NCBI RefSeq assembly: GCF_001665295.1
Contig: NZ_LZSE01000120.1
Location: forward strand, 42,911 to 106,910
Source of the DNA: Mycobacterium sp. 1554424.7
GTDB lineage: Bacteria; Actinomycetota; Actinomycetes; Mycobacteriales; Mycobacteriaceae
Direction: 5' to 3'
DNA length: 64,000 nucleotides
Part shown: positions 1 through 9,042 of the stretch, piece after piece
How positions within the stretch are numbered: position 1 is the stretch's first letter
How the letters are laid out: the number at the start of each line of letters is the position of its first letter
The notes under the pieces: model-generated
Databases searched by the model: none
Told to the model about the DNA's origin: nothing
What the model saw: only the letters and a program-made list of their open reading frames with translations
Translations under genes and position numbers: made by a program

Positions 1-2
1 TC

Positions 3-1247
3 TTTACCGCGCAAAAGGCCGACTACTCGGCCTATTTCGCCGAATCGAGCGGCATCGGCCCGGGCGCGCACGTACAGGTTTCGGGCTTCCAGGTCGGCGC
101 CATCACCAGCGTCGAACTAGACGGTCCACGTGTCCTGATCAAGTTCAATGTGGAGAAGAACGTTCGCCTCGGTGATCGCACCGAGGCGGCCATCAAAGCC
201 AAGAGCCTGTTGGGCGCGAAAGTGCTCGAAGTTACGCCACGCGGCGACGGTCAGTTATCCGGCCCTATCCCGTTGAACCGCACGACCCCCGCTTACCAGC
301 TGCCGGACGCGCTCGGCGATCTGACCCAGACCATTCGGGGGCTGGACACCGATCGGCTGGACCAGTCGCTGAACACCCTGGCCCAAACATTCAAGGACAC
401 ACCCCCCAACCTCAAGGCGGCGCTCGACGGCGTCGCCCGGTTTGCCCAGACCCTCGACGAACGGGACAACCAACTTCGGAAGCTGCTCGCCAACGCCAAC
501 AAGGTGACGGGGGTGTTGGCCAAGCGCAGTGACCAAGTCGTGGAACTGATCGCCAACACCAACGCGTTGCTGATTGAGCTGCGGACGCAAAGTGCTGCGC
601 TGGACCAAATCTCGGGCAGCATTTCTACCCTCGCACGGCAGCTGTCGGGATTCGTCACCGACAACCGCTCACAACTGCGATCAGCCCTCGACAAGCTCAA
701 CGGAGTGCTGGCTATCGTCGACAATCGCAAAGATCGACTACAGGAGTCGCTGAAACTACTCAACGCATACTCGCTGTCGCTTGGCGAGACGGTTTCCTCC
801 GGACCATTCTTCAAGGCCTACGTCGTCAACTTGCTGCCCGGTCAGTTCCTGCAGCCGTTTGTCGACGTGGCGTTCAAGGACCTGGGCTTGGACCCGAACA
901 CGTTGTTGCCTTCGCAGCGCACCGACCCGCAGATTGGGCAGCCGGGCACACCCCCGTTGCCGGTGCCGTTTCCCCGCACCGGCCAGGGCGGAGAGCCCAA
1001 TCTCCGGTTGCCCGACGCGATCACGGGTAATCCCGGGGATCACCCGTGCCCGTTGCCCGGGCCGGGCTGTTATCCCTATCGTGAGCCGCCGCCGGCGCCG
1101 CCGCCAGGGGGGCCGCCACCCGGCCCCCCGGCGATCGCGCCACCGGATCTGGCCTCCGTCCCCGAACCCACTCCGTCACCGGTCTACGCGCCGCCGCCCG
1201 GTGAGGTGCCGCCGCCCGGTCAGACGCCGCCGAGGGGACAACGGTGA
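3..1247 (+). CDS. mceC: MceC-family protein, 5'-truncated by window edge
   Basis: Mce proteins form the extracytoplasmic lipid-carrying part of YrbE/Mce transporters in the mycobacterial envelope. The open frame runs in from the left edge, so the N-terminal membrane anchor is not visible. The first roughly 85 visible residues are an MCE/MlaD domain (GTEV-type strands replaced here by SGFQVGAITSVEL, then AKSLLGAKVLEV). A long helical region follows, with NANKVTGVLAKRSDQV-like coiled-coil character, and the last 60 or so residues are strongly proline-rich (PPPAPPPGGPPPGPP). A proline-rich tail and the place directly before MceD, E and F fit the C subunit. The stop overlaps the GTG of the next gene (GTGA), as expected within an mce operon. 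B or another subunit is possible but less likely. Which mce cluster this is cannot be told. Confidence 0.85.
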   Translation, partial: FTAQKADYSAYFAESSGIGPGAHVQVSGFQVGAITSVELDGPRVLIKFNVEKNVRLGDRTEAAIKAKSLLGAKVLEVTPRGDGQLSGPIPLNRTTPAYQLPDALGDLTQTIRGLDTDRLDQSLNTLAQTFKDTPPNLKAALDGVARFAQTLDERDNQLRKLLANANKVTGVLAKRSDQVVELIANTNALLIELRTQSAALDQISGSISTLARQLSGFVTDNRSQLRSALDKLNGVLAIVDNRKDRLQESLKLLNAYSLSLGETVSSGPFFKAYVVNLLPGQFLQPFVDVAFKDLGLDPNTLLPSQRTDPQIGQPGTPPLPVPFPRTGQGGEPNLRLPDAITGNPGDHPCPLPGPGCYPYREPPPAPPPGGPPPGPPAIAPPDLASVPEPTPSPVYAPPPGEVPPPGQTPPRGQR

Positions 1248-2524
1248 GATCACGTGCCGCCCGAATCGCGCTGGCCGTCGTCCTGTCGGCGACTCTGGCG
1301 GCGGGACTCGGCCTCGTCTGGTCGCTGCCGGGGTTCAACCGAACCCACGTGGTCGCCTACTTCGACAACAGCAACGGCATATTCGTCGGCGACGACGTCG
1401 TGATCCTCGGCGTCAAGGTCGGCCAAATCGCGAACATCGAACCGCAGCCCGAACGCGCCAAGATCAGTTTTTGGCTGGACAGCAAATACCCGGTTCCCGC
1501 CGACGTCAACGCGGTCATCCTCTCGCCGAAACTGATCACCTCCCGGGCGGTCCAACTGACGCCGGCCTATACCGGCGGTCCCCGACTCGCCGATGGCGCC
1601 GTCATATCCCAAAGCCATACGGCGGTGCCGGTGGAGTTCGACGACTTGCGCCAACAGTTGGAGAAGCTGACGGAAAGCCTGCAGCCGACACAACCCGGCG
1701 GCGTCAGCCCACTCGGGGCCTTCATCGACACAACGGCCGACAACCTTCGGGGACAGGGCTCCCGGATTCGCGACACCATCGTCAAACTGTCACAATCGGT
1801 TTCGGCGTTCGGCGACCACAGCAACGACACATTTTCGACCGTCAAGAGCCTCTCGACGCTGGTGTCCGCACTCCACGACAGCGCTGACCTGATGCGTCAG
1901 CTCAACACCAATCTGGCCGCGGTAACGGCGCTTTTCGCCAATGATCCCGATGAGGTGGCCAGGGCGGTCAGCGACTTCAACACTGCGGTCGATGACGTCA
2001 AGGGATTCCTGGCCGACAACCGCGATGCACTGGGAGCCACATCCGACAAGTTGGCGAGCATCTCACAGGCCCTCACCGACAGCCTCGACGACGTCAAGCA
2101 GACGCTGCATGCTCTTCCGAACGTGGTGGGCAACTTCGTCAACATCTATGACCCGGCGCAGGGATCCATCACCGGTATCCTGGCCATCAACAACTTCGCC
2201 AATCCGATCTCGTTCCTGTGCGGGGCAATTCAAGCCGCGTCGCGGCTCAACAACGAGCAGTCGGCCAAGCTCTGCGTGCAATACCTGGCACCGATCATCA
2301 AGAATCGGCAATACAACTTCCTCCCATTGGGATTGAACCCGTTCGTCACCGCGCAAGCCCGACCCAACGAGATCACCTACAGCGAGGACTGGCTGCGGCC
2401 GGACCACCGGCCTGACCCGCCGCCCGCCTCGCCCACGCCGGCGCCGGCGGCTGAGGCACCGACACCCACCAATCCTGCTGACGGCCTGCCCGGCCTCATG
2501 GTTCCACCAGGGGGCAATCAATGA
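1244..2524 (+). CDS. mceD: MceD-family protein
   Basis: Fourth Mce subunit of the operon, predicted to sit in the envelope as part of the lipid-import tunnel. Residues 4-27 form a single N-terminal membrane segment. Residues about 35-115 are the MCE domain (FVGDDVVILGVKVGQI), followed by a long helical domain and a proline/alanine-rich end (residues 385-415). At 426 residues it is normal in size for an Mce protein. The GTG start at 1244 overlaps the previous stop by four bases, and its own stop overlaps the next ATG (ATGA), so it should be translationally coupled to both neighbours. The subunit letter comes from gene order, not from a distinguishing motif. Confidence 0.87.
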   Translation: MRSRAARIALAVVLSATLAAGLGLVWSLPGFNRTHVVAYFDNSNGIFVGDDVVILGVKVGQIANIEPQPERAKISFWLDSKYPVPADVNAVILSPKLITSRAVQLTPAYTGGPRLADGAVISQSHTAVPVEFDDLRQQLEKLTESLQPTQPGGVSPLGAFIDTTADNLRGQGSRIRDTIVKLSQSVSAFGDHSNDTFSTVKSLSTLVSALHDSADLMRQLNTNLAAVTALFANDPDEVARAVSDFNTAVDDVKGFLADNRDALGATSDKLASISQALTDSLDDVKQTLHALPNVVGNFVNIYDPAQGSITGILAINNFANPISFLCGAIQAASRLNNEQSAKLCVQYLAPIIKNRQYNFLPLGLNPFVTAQARPNEITYSEDWLRPDHRPDPPPASPTPAPAAEAPTPTNPADGLPGLMVPPGGNQ

Positions 2525-3657
2525 CGAAGGGCTTCGTGCGCGTAAGCGCATTGCTGCTGTTGATTACCGTGACCGCCGCGATGCCGGGATGCGGGTGGCG
2601 CGGGGTGAACTCGCTACCCCTCCCGGGCACTCAAGGGCAGGGACCGGGGTCGTACCAGGTGCAGGCCCAGATGCCGAATGTTGCCAACATCCAGCCCAAT
2701 TCACGGGTCCGGGTCGGCGATGTCACCGTCGGCACCGTCACCAAAATCGAGCGACAGGGCTGGCACGCCTTGATCACGATGAGGATCAACGGCGACGTCG
2801 ACCTGCCCGCCAATGCCACTGTGAAATTGGGGCAGACCAGCGTTCTCGGCACCGTGCACGTCGAGCTGGCCGCGCCCACCGACGCTCCGCCGCAAGGAAA
2901 ATTGCGGAACGGCTCGATGATCGCACTGGCGCGTGCCGGCGCTTACCCAACCACCGAGCAAACGCTGTCGGTGGCCGCGATGTTCCTCAATGGGGGAGGC
3001 CTGGGCCAAGTCCAAGACATCACCAAGGCGTTCAGCACCGCGTTCGGCGGCCGAGAAGAAGACCTGCGCATCCTGATTCGGCGCGTCGACCAGTTCGTCG
3101 GCCAGTTGAATCAACAAAAGGACGACATCCTTACGGCGACCGACCGGATCAACAACCTGGCGAGCCAGTTCGCCGCACAGCAGCCGGTCATCGACAATGG
3201 ATTACGGACGATCCCAGATGCGCTGGCTGTGCTCAAGGATCAAAGGGAAAATCTTGTCGAGGCCTTCGACCGGCTCGGCAAATTCAGCGCACTGGCCGCC
3301 GATTCCGCGAACAAGACCAAAGCCGCCTTCGTGCAGGAACTGCGCGATCTCGGTCCCGTGTTGGAGTCGTTGGCCAACGCCGGGCCCGCATTGACCAGAT
3401 CGCTCAGCCTGCTGCCCACCTTCCCGTGGCCAAAGGAGGACATCGACAAGGTCTTCCGGGGAGACGCGGCCAACATCACCATGATCATCGACTTGACGTT
3501 GAGCCGGCTCGACACGGCACTTTTCACCGGTACCCGCTGGGAAGGGAACCTCACCCAACTCGAAATGCAATGGGGTCGCACGATCGGTCAACTACCCAGT
3601 CCGGTCACCGCCGGCAACCCGTTGGTGGTTCCTTACCACCGGGATCAGGGGCCGTGA
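2521..3657 (+). CDS. mceE: MceE-family lipoprotein (LprK-like)
   Basis: The only lipoprotein among the Mce subunits of this operon. It begins with a signal peptide of about 23 residues ending in MPGC, so Cys24 is the likely lipidated residue. The -3 residue is Met, slightly off the usual lipobox. The MCE domain spans about residues 45-120 (VRVGDVTVGTVTKIE, LGQTSVLGTVHVEL), followed by a helical domain. Length (378 residues) and position between MceD and MceF are typical of the E subunit. It starts inside the previous stop (ATGA) and is followed one base later by mceF. Known role of the family: anchoring of the substrate-carrying Mce assembly. Confidence 0.9.
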   Translation: MTKGFVRVSALLLLITVTAAMPGCGWRGVNSLPLPGTQGQGPGSYQVQAQMPNVANIQPNSRVRVGDVTVGTVTKIERQGWHALITMRINGDVDLPANATVKLGQTSVLGTVHVELAAPTDAPPQGKLRNGSMIALARAGAYPTTEQTLSVAAMFLNGGGLGQVQDITKAFSTAFGGREEDLRILIRRVDQFVGQLNQQKDDILTATDRINNLASQFAAQQPVIDNGLRTIPDALAVLKDQRENLVEAFDRLGKFSALAADSANKTKAAFVQELRDLGPVLESLANAGPALTRSLSLLPTFPWPKEDIDKVFRGDAANITMIIDLTLSRLDTALFTGTRWEGNLTQLEMQWGRTIGQLPSPVTAGNPLVVPYHRDQGP

Positions 3658-3658
3658 G

Positions 3659-5122
3659 ATGAATCTGAATCGGCGCATCAAGCTTCAACTCGCCCTGTTC
3701 GCGGTCATCGCCGTTACTGCGGGTGCGGTGATGGTCTTTCGCTACATCAATGCTCCGGCAATGATTTTCGGAGTCGGACGCTACACCGTCACCATGGAAC
3801 TTCCCCGCGCCGCCGGCCTGTATCCCAGCGCGAACGTGTCCTATCGCGGGACGGAAGTCGGACATGTCGAGAAGGTGGAGCTGACCGACGGCGGCGTACT
3901 GGCGGTGCTTTCGCTGAGATCGGACATCAAGGTGCCCGCAAACCTGCGCGCCGAGGTGCACAGCCAGAGCGCTCTGGGCGAACAGTATGTCAGTTTGCTA
4001 CCGCGCGGCGCTGGCCCGTCGCTGAGAGACGGCGATGTGATACCGGCGGCGGCTACTTCCGTCCCACCGGATATCGATTCACTGTTGGATGCCACCAACC
4101 GGGGATTGTCGGCCATACCGCGAGACAACCTCAAGACCGCGATCGACGAAAGCTACACCGCCGTAGGAGGTCTGGGTCCTGAACTCGCCCGACTGGTCGG
4201 CGGCTCAACCCAGCTGGCGATCGACGCCGACAAGAACCTTGACCCGTTGACGACCCTGATCGACCGGTCGGCGCCGGTCCTCGATTCGCAGGCCGACACC
4301 GCCGACGCGATCCGTGCGTGGGCCGCACACCTGGCCACGATCACGGGCCAACTCCGTTCCAGCGACGCCTCCCTGGCCGGAGTCCTTCGTAACGGCGGGG
4401 CGGCCGCCGATCAAGCGCGCCAACTGTTCCAGCGGCTGCAGCCCACCCTGCCGGTCCTGCTCGCCAACCTGGTCAGCGTCGGTGATGTTGCCGTCACCTA
4501 CCAGCCGGCGCTCGAGCAACTGCTGGTGCTGTTTCCCCAAGCTGTTGCCAACATCCAGGGCATGATGGTCGCCAACCGCAACACCAAACAGGATTACAAG
4601 GGCTTGTTTTTGGACTTCAAGCTCAACCTCAACCTTCCGCCGGTGTGCAACACCGGTTTCCTGCCACCTCAGCAGCAACGGATCCCCTCGTTCGAGGACC
4701 ACCCGAACCGGGCTCCCGGCGACCTGTACTGCCGGGTCCCGCAGGATTCACCGTTCAATGTCCGTGGGGCGCGCAACTATCCATGCCTCACGGTTCCGGG
4801 CAAGCGGGCTCCCACCGTCAAGATGTGCGAGAGCAACGAGCAGTACGTGCCGCTCAACGATGGCTACAACTGGAAGGGCGACCCCAACGCCACCCTATCC
4901 GGTCAAGACGTTCCCCAGTTGCCGCCCGGATCGCCGCCTCCCGCGCAGAACGCCCCGCCCGCCGCCGCACTGCCGCCGCCAATCGCGGCGGCCGAATATG
5001 ACCCGGCGACCGGCACGTACGTGGGGCCGGACGGGCATCTCTATACGCAGTCGGACCTTTCCCAAACTGCCCCGAAGGAGCGAACATGGCAGTCAATGTT
5101 GATTCCGCCGGCAAAAAACTAG
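3659..5122 (+). CDS. mceF: MceF-family protein
   Basis: Last of the Mce subunits. Residues 8-28 are a membrane anchor. The MCE domain covers about 35-115 (SANVSYRGTEVGHVEKVEL and SQSALGEQYVSLLP, both typical of MceF). A helical domain follows, and the C-terminal third has four cysteines and a proline/alanine-rich tail. It is 487 residues long. The start ATG is one base after the mceE stop. The 3' end overlaps the next gene by 37 bases, and the AAGGAG ribosome-binding site of that gene lies inside mceF. This supports a single transcript that continues into the Mce-associated genes. Confidence 0.9.
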   Translation: MNLNRRIKLQLALFAVIAVTAGAVMVFRYINAPAMIFGVGRYTVTMELPRAAGLYPSANVSYRGTEVGHVEKVELTDGGVLAVLSLRSDIKVPANLRAEVHSQSALGEQYVSLLPRGAGPSLRDGDVIPAAATSVPPDIDSLLDATNRGLSAIPRDNLKTAIDESYTAVGGLGPELARLVGGSTQLAIDADKNLDPLTTLIDRSAPVLDSQADTADAIRAWAAHLATITGQLRSSDASLAGVLRNGGAAADQARQLFQRLQPTLPVLLANLVSVGDVAVTYQPALEQLLVLFPQAVANIQGMMVANRNTKQDYKGLFLDFKLNLNLPPVCNTGFLPPQQQRIPSFEDHPNRAPGDLYCRVPQDSPFNVRGARNYPCLTVPGKRAPTVKMCESNEQYVPLNDGYNWKGDPNATLSGQDVPQLPPGSPPPAQNAPPAAALPPPIAAAEYDPATGTYVGPDGHLYTQSDLSQTAPKERTWQSMLIPPAKN

Positions 5123-5673
5123 AAGGACCGGCCGACTCCGATGGCCCTGAGGCACAGGACATCGGCGCTGACGGCGGGGTTGGCGGCGCGCATCGGGTTG
5201 CCAGGAGAGCGCTGTTCGCCTCGCTGGCGATGGTCGTCGCGTTCGCCGGGTTGATCGGCTGGCTGAGCTACCGCGCTTATCAATCACACCAGGACCAGTC
5301 ACAGCGCAATCTCTTTCTGCAGATTGCTCGACAGGGTGCATTGAACCTGACGACGATCAACTGCACGCAGGCCGAGGCCGATGTCCAGCGCATCGTCGAT
5401 TCGGCGACCGGAATGTTCCGTGACGACTTCACCAGAAGATCGCAGCCGTTCATCGACGTCGTGAAACAAGCGCAGTCCAAGTCACAGGGCGTAATCACCG
5501 AAGCTGCGGTGGAATCCGCCGACAGCAATTCTGCCCAGGTTCTCGTGGCGGTGAACGTGAACACCTCGATCGCCGGGGTCGCCGAGCCGCAGCCGCGTGC
5601 TTGGCGGATGAGAATCGCGGTTCAAAGGGTCGGCGATGGCGCCAAGGTGTCCAACGTGGAGTTCGTGGCATGA
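5086..5673 (+). CDS. Mce-associated membrane protein 1
   Basis: Proteins of this kind follow most mce operons and are thought to stabilise the transporter. This one has an acidic cytoplasmic N-terminus, one membrane segment at about residues 42-62, and an outer domain of roughly 130 residues with the NTF2-like pattern of Mce-associated proteins (LQIARQGALNLTTINC, then TGMFRDDF). It has 195 residues. The start is supported by AAGGAG eight bases upstream of the ATG, although it lies inside mceF. The stop overlaps the next start (ATGA). The biochemical role of the family is not well defined, so function is assigned by context. Confidence 0.82.
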   Translation: MAVNVDSAGKKLEGPADSDGPEAQDIGADGGVGGAHRVARRALFASLAMVVAFAGLIGWLSYRAYQSHQDQSQRNLFLQIARQGALNLTTINCTQAEADVQRIVDSATGMFRDDFTRRSQPFIDVVKQAQSKSQGVITEAAVESADSNSAQVLVAVNVNTSIAGVAEPQPRAWRMRIAVQRVGDGAKVSNVEFVA

Positions 5674-6284
5674 CGCCGACTGAAGTGACCGACCTGGTCG
5701 AGAAGATCGCCGAGCCAGACCCCGCCGACGACTTGGAAGTTCCACCTGACTCAGACGAAGACGCCAACGCTCCTGGGCGCCAGGATGTCCGGCGCTCGGG
5801 CATCCAATGGCGCCGCGCGCTCGCGTTCGGGATCCTGCCCAGCTTGGCGCTGATCTTGGCCATGGCTGCGGGTTACCTGAAATGGTATGACTCGTCGGCT
5901 CGCGACTCGCGTCTCGCCGCCGTCGAATCGGTGCGGGCCGCGAGCGAAGGCGCCGTCGCGATGCTGTCCTATCGACCGGACACCGTTGAGAAAGACCTGG
6001 GTTCGGCGCGAGACCGGCTGACCGGAGCGCTCAAGGACTCCTACAGTTCGCTGACTCACGACGTGGTGGTTCCTGGCAGCAAGCAAAAGAAGATCTCGGC
6101 AACGGCCAGTGTGCCGGCGGCCGCGTCCGTCTCGGCTTCACCCAGTCACGCCGTCGTGCTGATGTTTGTCGATCAGACCATCGTCATGGGCAGCGATCCG
6201 CCCTCCAACACGTCCTCCCGGGTACGTGCGGCACTCGACAAGGTGAATGGCCGGTGGTTGATCTCCTCGTTCGATCCGATCTGA
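5670..6284 (+). CDS. Mce-associated membrane protein 2
   Basis: Second Mce-associated protein, 204 residues. The ATG at 5670 is chosen because it overlaps the previous stop (ATGA); an upstream in-frame start at 5601 would lie wholly inside the previous gene. The layout matches its neighbour: an acidic N-terminus, one membrane segment at about residues 50-70, then a domain beginning SRLAAVESVRAASEGAVAMLSY and ending VNGRWLISSFDPI, the usual end of this family. It probably works with the Mce complex at the outer face of the membrane. Its N-terminus is unusually rich in Asp and Glu (residues 15-32). Confidence 0.82.
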   Translation: MTPTEVTDLVEKIAEPDPADDLEVPPDSDEDANAPGRQDVRRSGIQWRRALAFGILPSLALILAMAAGYLKWYDSSARDSRLAAVESVRAASEGAVAMLSYRPDTVEKDLGSARDRLTGALKDSYSSLTHDVVVPGSKQKKISATASVPAAASVSASPSHAVVLMFVDQTIVMGSDPPSNTSSRVRAALDKVNGRWLISSFDPI

Positions 6285-6291
6285 GCCCGCC

Positions 6292-6996
6292 ATGTTGAAC
6301 CTTCCGTGTATCCGAATCCCGAAGCCGCTCGCGGCGATTGGTGTGGCCGCCGCTCTGGTCGGTGTCCCCACCGCGCACGCTGACGGTGACAACAACACGC
6401 TGGTGTTGAACAATAAGCGGCTCAACGACGGTATTGTCGCAAACGTCTACACCGTCCAGCACCAAGCGGGTTGCACGAACGACGTCACGATCAACCCGCA
6501 ACTTCAGCTTGCCGCCCAATGGCACACCCACGATCTGATGACAAACCGCGGCCTCGACGGCGATATCGGCTCAGACGGATCCACACCTGAAAAGCGCGCC
6601 GAGGCGGCAGGATTCCGCGGACACGTGGCCGAGACGGTGGCCACCAACCCGGCGCTGGCAATCAGCGGCATGGAGGTGATCAACCAGTGGTACTACAACC
6701 CCGCCTATAAGGCCATTATGGCTAATTGCGCCTACAGCCAAATCGGCGTGTGGTCCGAGAACAGCCCCGACCGTACCGTGCTCGTGGCCGTGTACGGCCA
6801 GCCGCAGCAACCGCCGAAAGCGTCCGGGATCCCTGCAAATACAACGGTCTTGGCCGGCCCGCCTACCGGATCACCCGATGTGCCGCCCGACCCCAGTCCC
6901 GACTACGACGCCAGTGACGAACTGGAATTCGGAACCAACTGGTTTGCCTGGATCCTGCGGGGTGTCTACCCCCCGCCCGGTTATCCGCCCCACTAG
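6292..6996 (+). CDS. secreted CAP/SCP-domain protein
   Basis: Exported protein of 234 residues. The first 30 residues are a signal peptide with likely cleavage after AHA (residue 30). Residues about 40-165 resemble a CAP (cysteine-rich secretory/SCP) domain: an early helix (LVLNNKRLNDGIVANVYTVQ), a paired-cysteine pattern, HTHDLMTNRG, GFRGHVAETVAT, and a late IGVWSENSPDRTVLVAVYG strand. The C-terminus is proline-rich. It lies seven bases after the Mce-associated genes, so it is probably co-transcribed with the mce operon. CAP proteins often bind lipids or sterols, which would suit an mce context, but that role is inferred here. Confidence 0.75.
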   Translation: MLNLPCIRIPKPLAAIGVAAALVGVPTAHADGDNNTLVLNNKRLNDGIVANVYTVQHQAGCTNDVTINPQLQLAAQWHTHDLMTNRGLDGDIGSDGSTPEKRAEAAGFRGHVAETVATNPALAISGMEVINQWYYNPAYKAIMANCAYSQIGVWSENSPDRTVLVAVYGQPQQPPKASGIPANTTVLAGPPTGSPDVPPDPSPDYDASDELEFGTNWFAWILRGVYPPPGYPPH

Positions 6997-7017
6997 TCAG
7001 AACATGGCCGACTCATC

Positions 7018-7401
7018 ATGAGAGACCTACCGATCACGAGACACTGCTCGGCTGCCGTCTCGCTGCTCGCCTCGGTGGCCGCCGCCGGCGCTGCCGTGAT
7101 GCCGGCGCCGTGGGCGTACGCCGCCCCGGCACCCGAGGTGGAGTATCTGTACAACGTGACGGCACGTCGGCACTACAGTTTCCCCGACAACGACGCGCTC
7201 GGTTATGGCCATGGAATCTGCGCCAACGTGGCTCGGGGCGAGGGCTACGGTCAAATAATGGCCGAAGTGAAGCACGACGTGACACCTAACGACGAGTTCG
7301 CGGCCAACTATTTGGTGTCGTATGCAGTGAACCTGCTTTGCCCTGGCGAGATCTGGCAGCTGCGCAACTCGGCGGCCCACTATCAGCCGCCCGCGGGGTA
7401 G
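7018..7401 (+). CDS. secreted DUF732 protein
   Basis: Small exported protein of 127 residues. A signal peptide ends at about residue 35 (AYA). The mature part has the DUF732 pattern: GHGICANVARGEGY near residue 68 and VNLLCPGEIWQLRNSA near residue 109, with two conserved cysteines likely to form a disulfide bond. It is 21 bases from the CAP-domain gene on the same strand, and is the last gene of the mce block before the strand switches. DUF732 proteins are common in mycobacteria; their function is unknown. Confidence 0.8.
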   Translation: MRDLPITRHCSAAVSLLASVAAAGAAVMPAPWAYAAPAPEVEYLYNVTARRHYSFPDNDALGYGHGICANVARGEGYGQIMAEVKHDVTPNDEFAANYLVSYAVNLLCPGEIWQLRNSAAHYQPPAG

Positions 7402-7428
7402 TCGCGGATCACCGTCCACGACCTGACA

Positions 7429-8121
7429 TCACGTCGCGCGACCAGACCGGCGCACGAGGTATTGCCACCCGGCGTCGAATTGCGTGTGATTCCATGCCTG
7501 ATCCCGTTTGAAATGAGTTTCCTTCTCGTCTGACCACTGCTGCGGCCCGCCGGCGGCCGCGGCCAGCAACTCCGTGCGACATGCGCTTTCCAGCAAGACG
7601 GACAGCATCACCGCTGTTGCTGCGTCGGGGCCTACGGTGACCGAACCATGATTCGGAATCAATATCGCACAGGCGTTGCCCAATGTTTTGGCCAGTGATC
7701 GTCCCAACTCGGGAGTAGCGACGAGGGCACCGGTTTCGGTGAACCGGGGGATCTGGGGGTAGGCGAACGGGACCCCGTCGTGCGAAATCGGATGCAGGTC
7801 GCGCCCGAGTGACGAGAAGGCGTTCACCGCGGGGGAATGGGTGTGCACGACGCAGCCCACGTCGCTTCGCGCATCCATGATCTGGGTATGGATATGGAAT
7901 TCGAGATGTCGCCGGCCCTCGCCGGACAACACGCTGCCGATGGAATCCACGAGAACGACTTTCGCGGCGTCGATCTCCTCGAACGCCCAGCCGGAGGCCT
8001 TCATCCAGACGCCCCGGCCCGCGGGGTCACGAATCGATGCGTGCCCCCATACCATGTCACTCAGCCCGGCAACTGCCAAGGCGGCAGTGGCAGTCACGAC
8101 GGTTTCGACTGGATCGTCCAT
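7429..8121 (-). CDS. class II aldolase/adducin-family protein
   Basis: Predicted metal-dependent aldolase or decarboxylase of 230 residues. The divalent-metal site is visible: Glu74 (HLEFH), His93 and His95 (VHTHSPA) and His158 (NHGSV), the spacing of the L-fuculose-phosphate aldolase superfamily. The ATG follows the stop of the IclR regulator by one base, so the two are co-transcribed. Beside a flavin hydroxylase, an extradiol dioxygenase and an FAH-family hydrolase it probably acts late in an aromatic pathway, splitting or decarboxylating a ring-cleavage product. The exact substrate cannot be read from the sequence. Confidence 0.8.
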   Translation of the reverse strand: MDDPVETVVTATAALAVAGLSDMVWGHASIRDPAGRGVWMKASGWAFEEIDAAKVVLVDSIGSVLSGEGRRHLEFHIHTQIMDARSDVGCVVHTHSPAVNAFSSLGRDLHPISHDGVPFAYPQIPRFTETGALVATPELGRSLAKTLGNACAILIPNHGSVTVGPDAATAVMLSVLLESACRTELLAAAAGGPQQWSDEKETHFKRDQAWNHTQFDAGWQYLVRRSGRAT

Positions 8122-8122
8122 C

Positions 8123-8914
8123 TCAGATATCGGCGACGGATAGTTGTTCCGAAATGGTTGCGGCAGTTGCTTTTACCGCCAGTTTCACCCGTTTAATCGC
8201 GGTGCGCGGTATCCGCGAGGCCAGCGCTGCGACGCTGACCGCCGCGATGACGCCGCCGCGGGCACCGTATATGGGAGCTGCCACGCCGAGGATTTCCTCG
8301 TCGAGCTCGCCTTGGGAAATCGCCGCTCCGTCCTTGCGGATCTGCGCCAAGCGCGCTTGTAACTGCCCCGGGTCGGTAAGGGTCTTGGCGGTAAATCGTT
8401 CCAGGGGTGCGGCGCTAAGGACGCTGGCCACCTCGTCCGGGGGTGCCCACGCGAGCAGTACCTCTGCGGCGGCACCAGCGTTGATCGGCAGGACGTGACC
8501 ACGTTCGTAGGACAACCGCACGGGACGCGGGGCTTCGACAAGTTCTAGGCAGACGACGTAGCGACCCGAACGCCGCGTAAGCAGCGCCGTTTCGCCCACG
8601 GCGGACACCAATGACCGCATCGCCGGCACCGCGATGTCACCCAGGCTTGTCCCGGCGCGCGCCAACCGGGCAAGCTCGAAAATGCGTGGGCCCAAACGAA
8701 AGCCAACCGCGGCCTCCTCCACGAAACCGGCGTTGACAAGACTTTGCATGTACCGGTAACCCGTCGACCGTGCCACACCGATCCGGTCGGCAATTTCTGC
8801 CCCGGTCCACACCAGCTTCTTTTCGTTGAACAAAAGCAAGATGTCCAGCGCCCGATCGGCCGTGGAATTCCGATCTCGGTAGCGAGACGTCGTAGGCGTC
8901 GGTGGTCCTGGCAT
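8123..8914 (-). CDS. IclR-family transcriptional regulator
   Basis: DNA-binding regulator of 263 residues. Residues about 18-75 form the winged helix-turn-helix (ADRALDILLLF, then GAEIADRIGVARSTGYRYMQ), and residues 80-260 the IclR effector-binding domain. The start at 8914 is preferred over one at 9208: the longer form would run through the divergent promoter and into the hydroxylase gene. The start codon lies inside a perfect palindrome (8905-8921), and related palindromes sit before the hydroxylase and ferredoxin genes, so it probably controls itself and both operons. IclR proteins may repress or activate. Confidence 0.87.
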   Translation of the reverse strand: MPGPPTPTTSRYRDRNSTADRALDILLLFNEKKLVWTGAEIADRIGVARSTGYRYMQSLVNAGFVEEAAVGFRLGPRIFELARLARAGTSLGDIAVPAMRSLVSAVGETALLTRRSGRYVVCLELVEAPRPVRLSYERGHVLPINAGAAAEVLLAWAPPDEVASVLSAAPLERFTAKTLTDPGQLQARLAQIRKDGAAISQGELDEEILGVAAPIYGARGGVIAAVSVAALASRIPRTAIKRVKLAVKATAATISEQLSVADI

Positions 8915-8921
8915 GCAGGAC
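8905..8921. promoter_or_regulatory. palindrome over the IclR start codon (operator copy 1)
   Basis: GTCCTG and CAGGAC arms, a perfect inverted repeat, separated by 5 bp and covering the start codon of the IclR gene. The same arm pattern recurs at 8984-9000 and 12446-12462. Probable autoregulatory operator. Confidence 0.6.
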
Positions 8922-8983
8922 ACAATACCTGAAAAAGAGGAGGCACGAAACGTCCCGCCCGAGCGCCGGGCCGGACCCCATGT

Positions 8984-9000
8984 GTCCTGATATACAGGAT
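8984..9000. promoter_or_regulatory. palindrome in the IclR/hydroxylase divergent promoter (operator copy 2)
   Basis: GTCCTG-ATATA-CAGGAT: the same arms and 5-bp spacer as the other two copies, with one end base changed. It lies 43 bp before the hydroxylase start and 70 bp before the IclR start, a usual position for an IclR operator. Confidence 0.68.
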
Positions 9001-9042
9001 TAATATTTCGATTTACGCGCGACCTGCTATTACGCTGCGTGC

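Noticed and set aside
1081-1240. CCG-rich repetitive stretch as a DNA repeat
   Set aside because: It encodes the proline-rich tail of MceC; the repetition follows from the codons.
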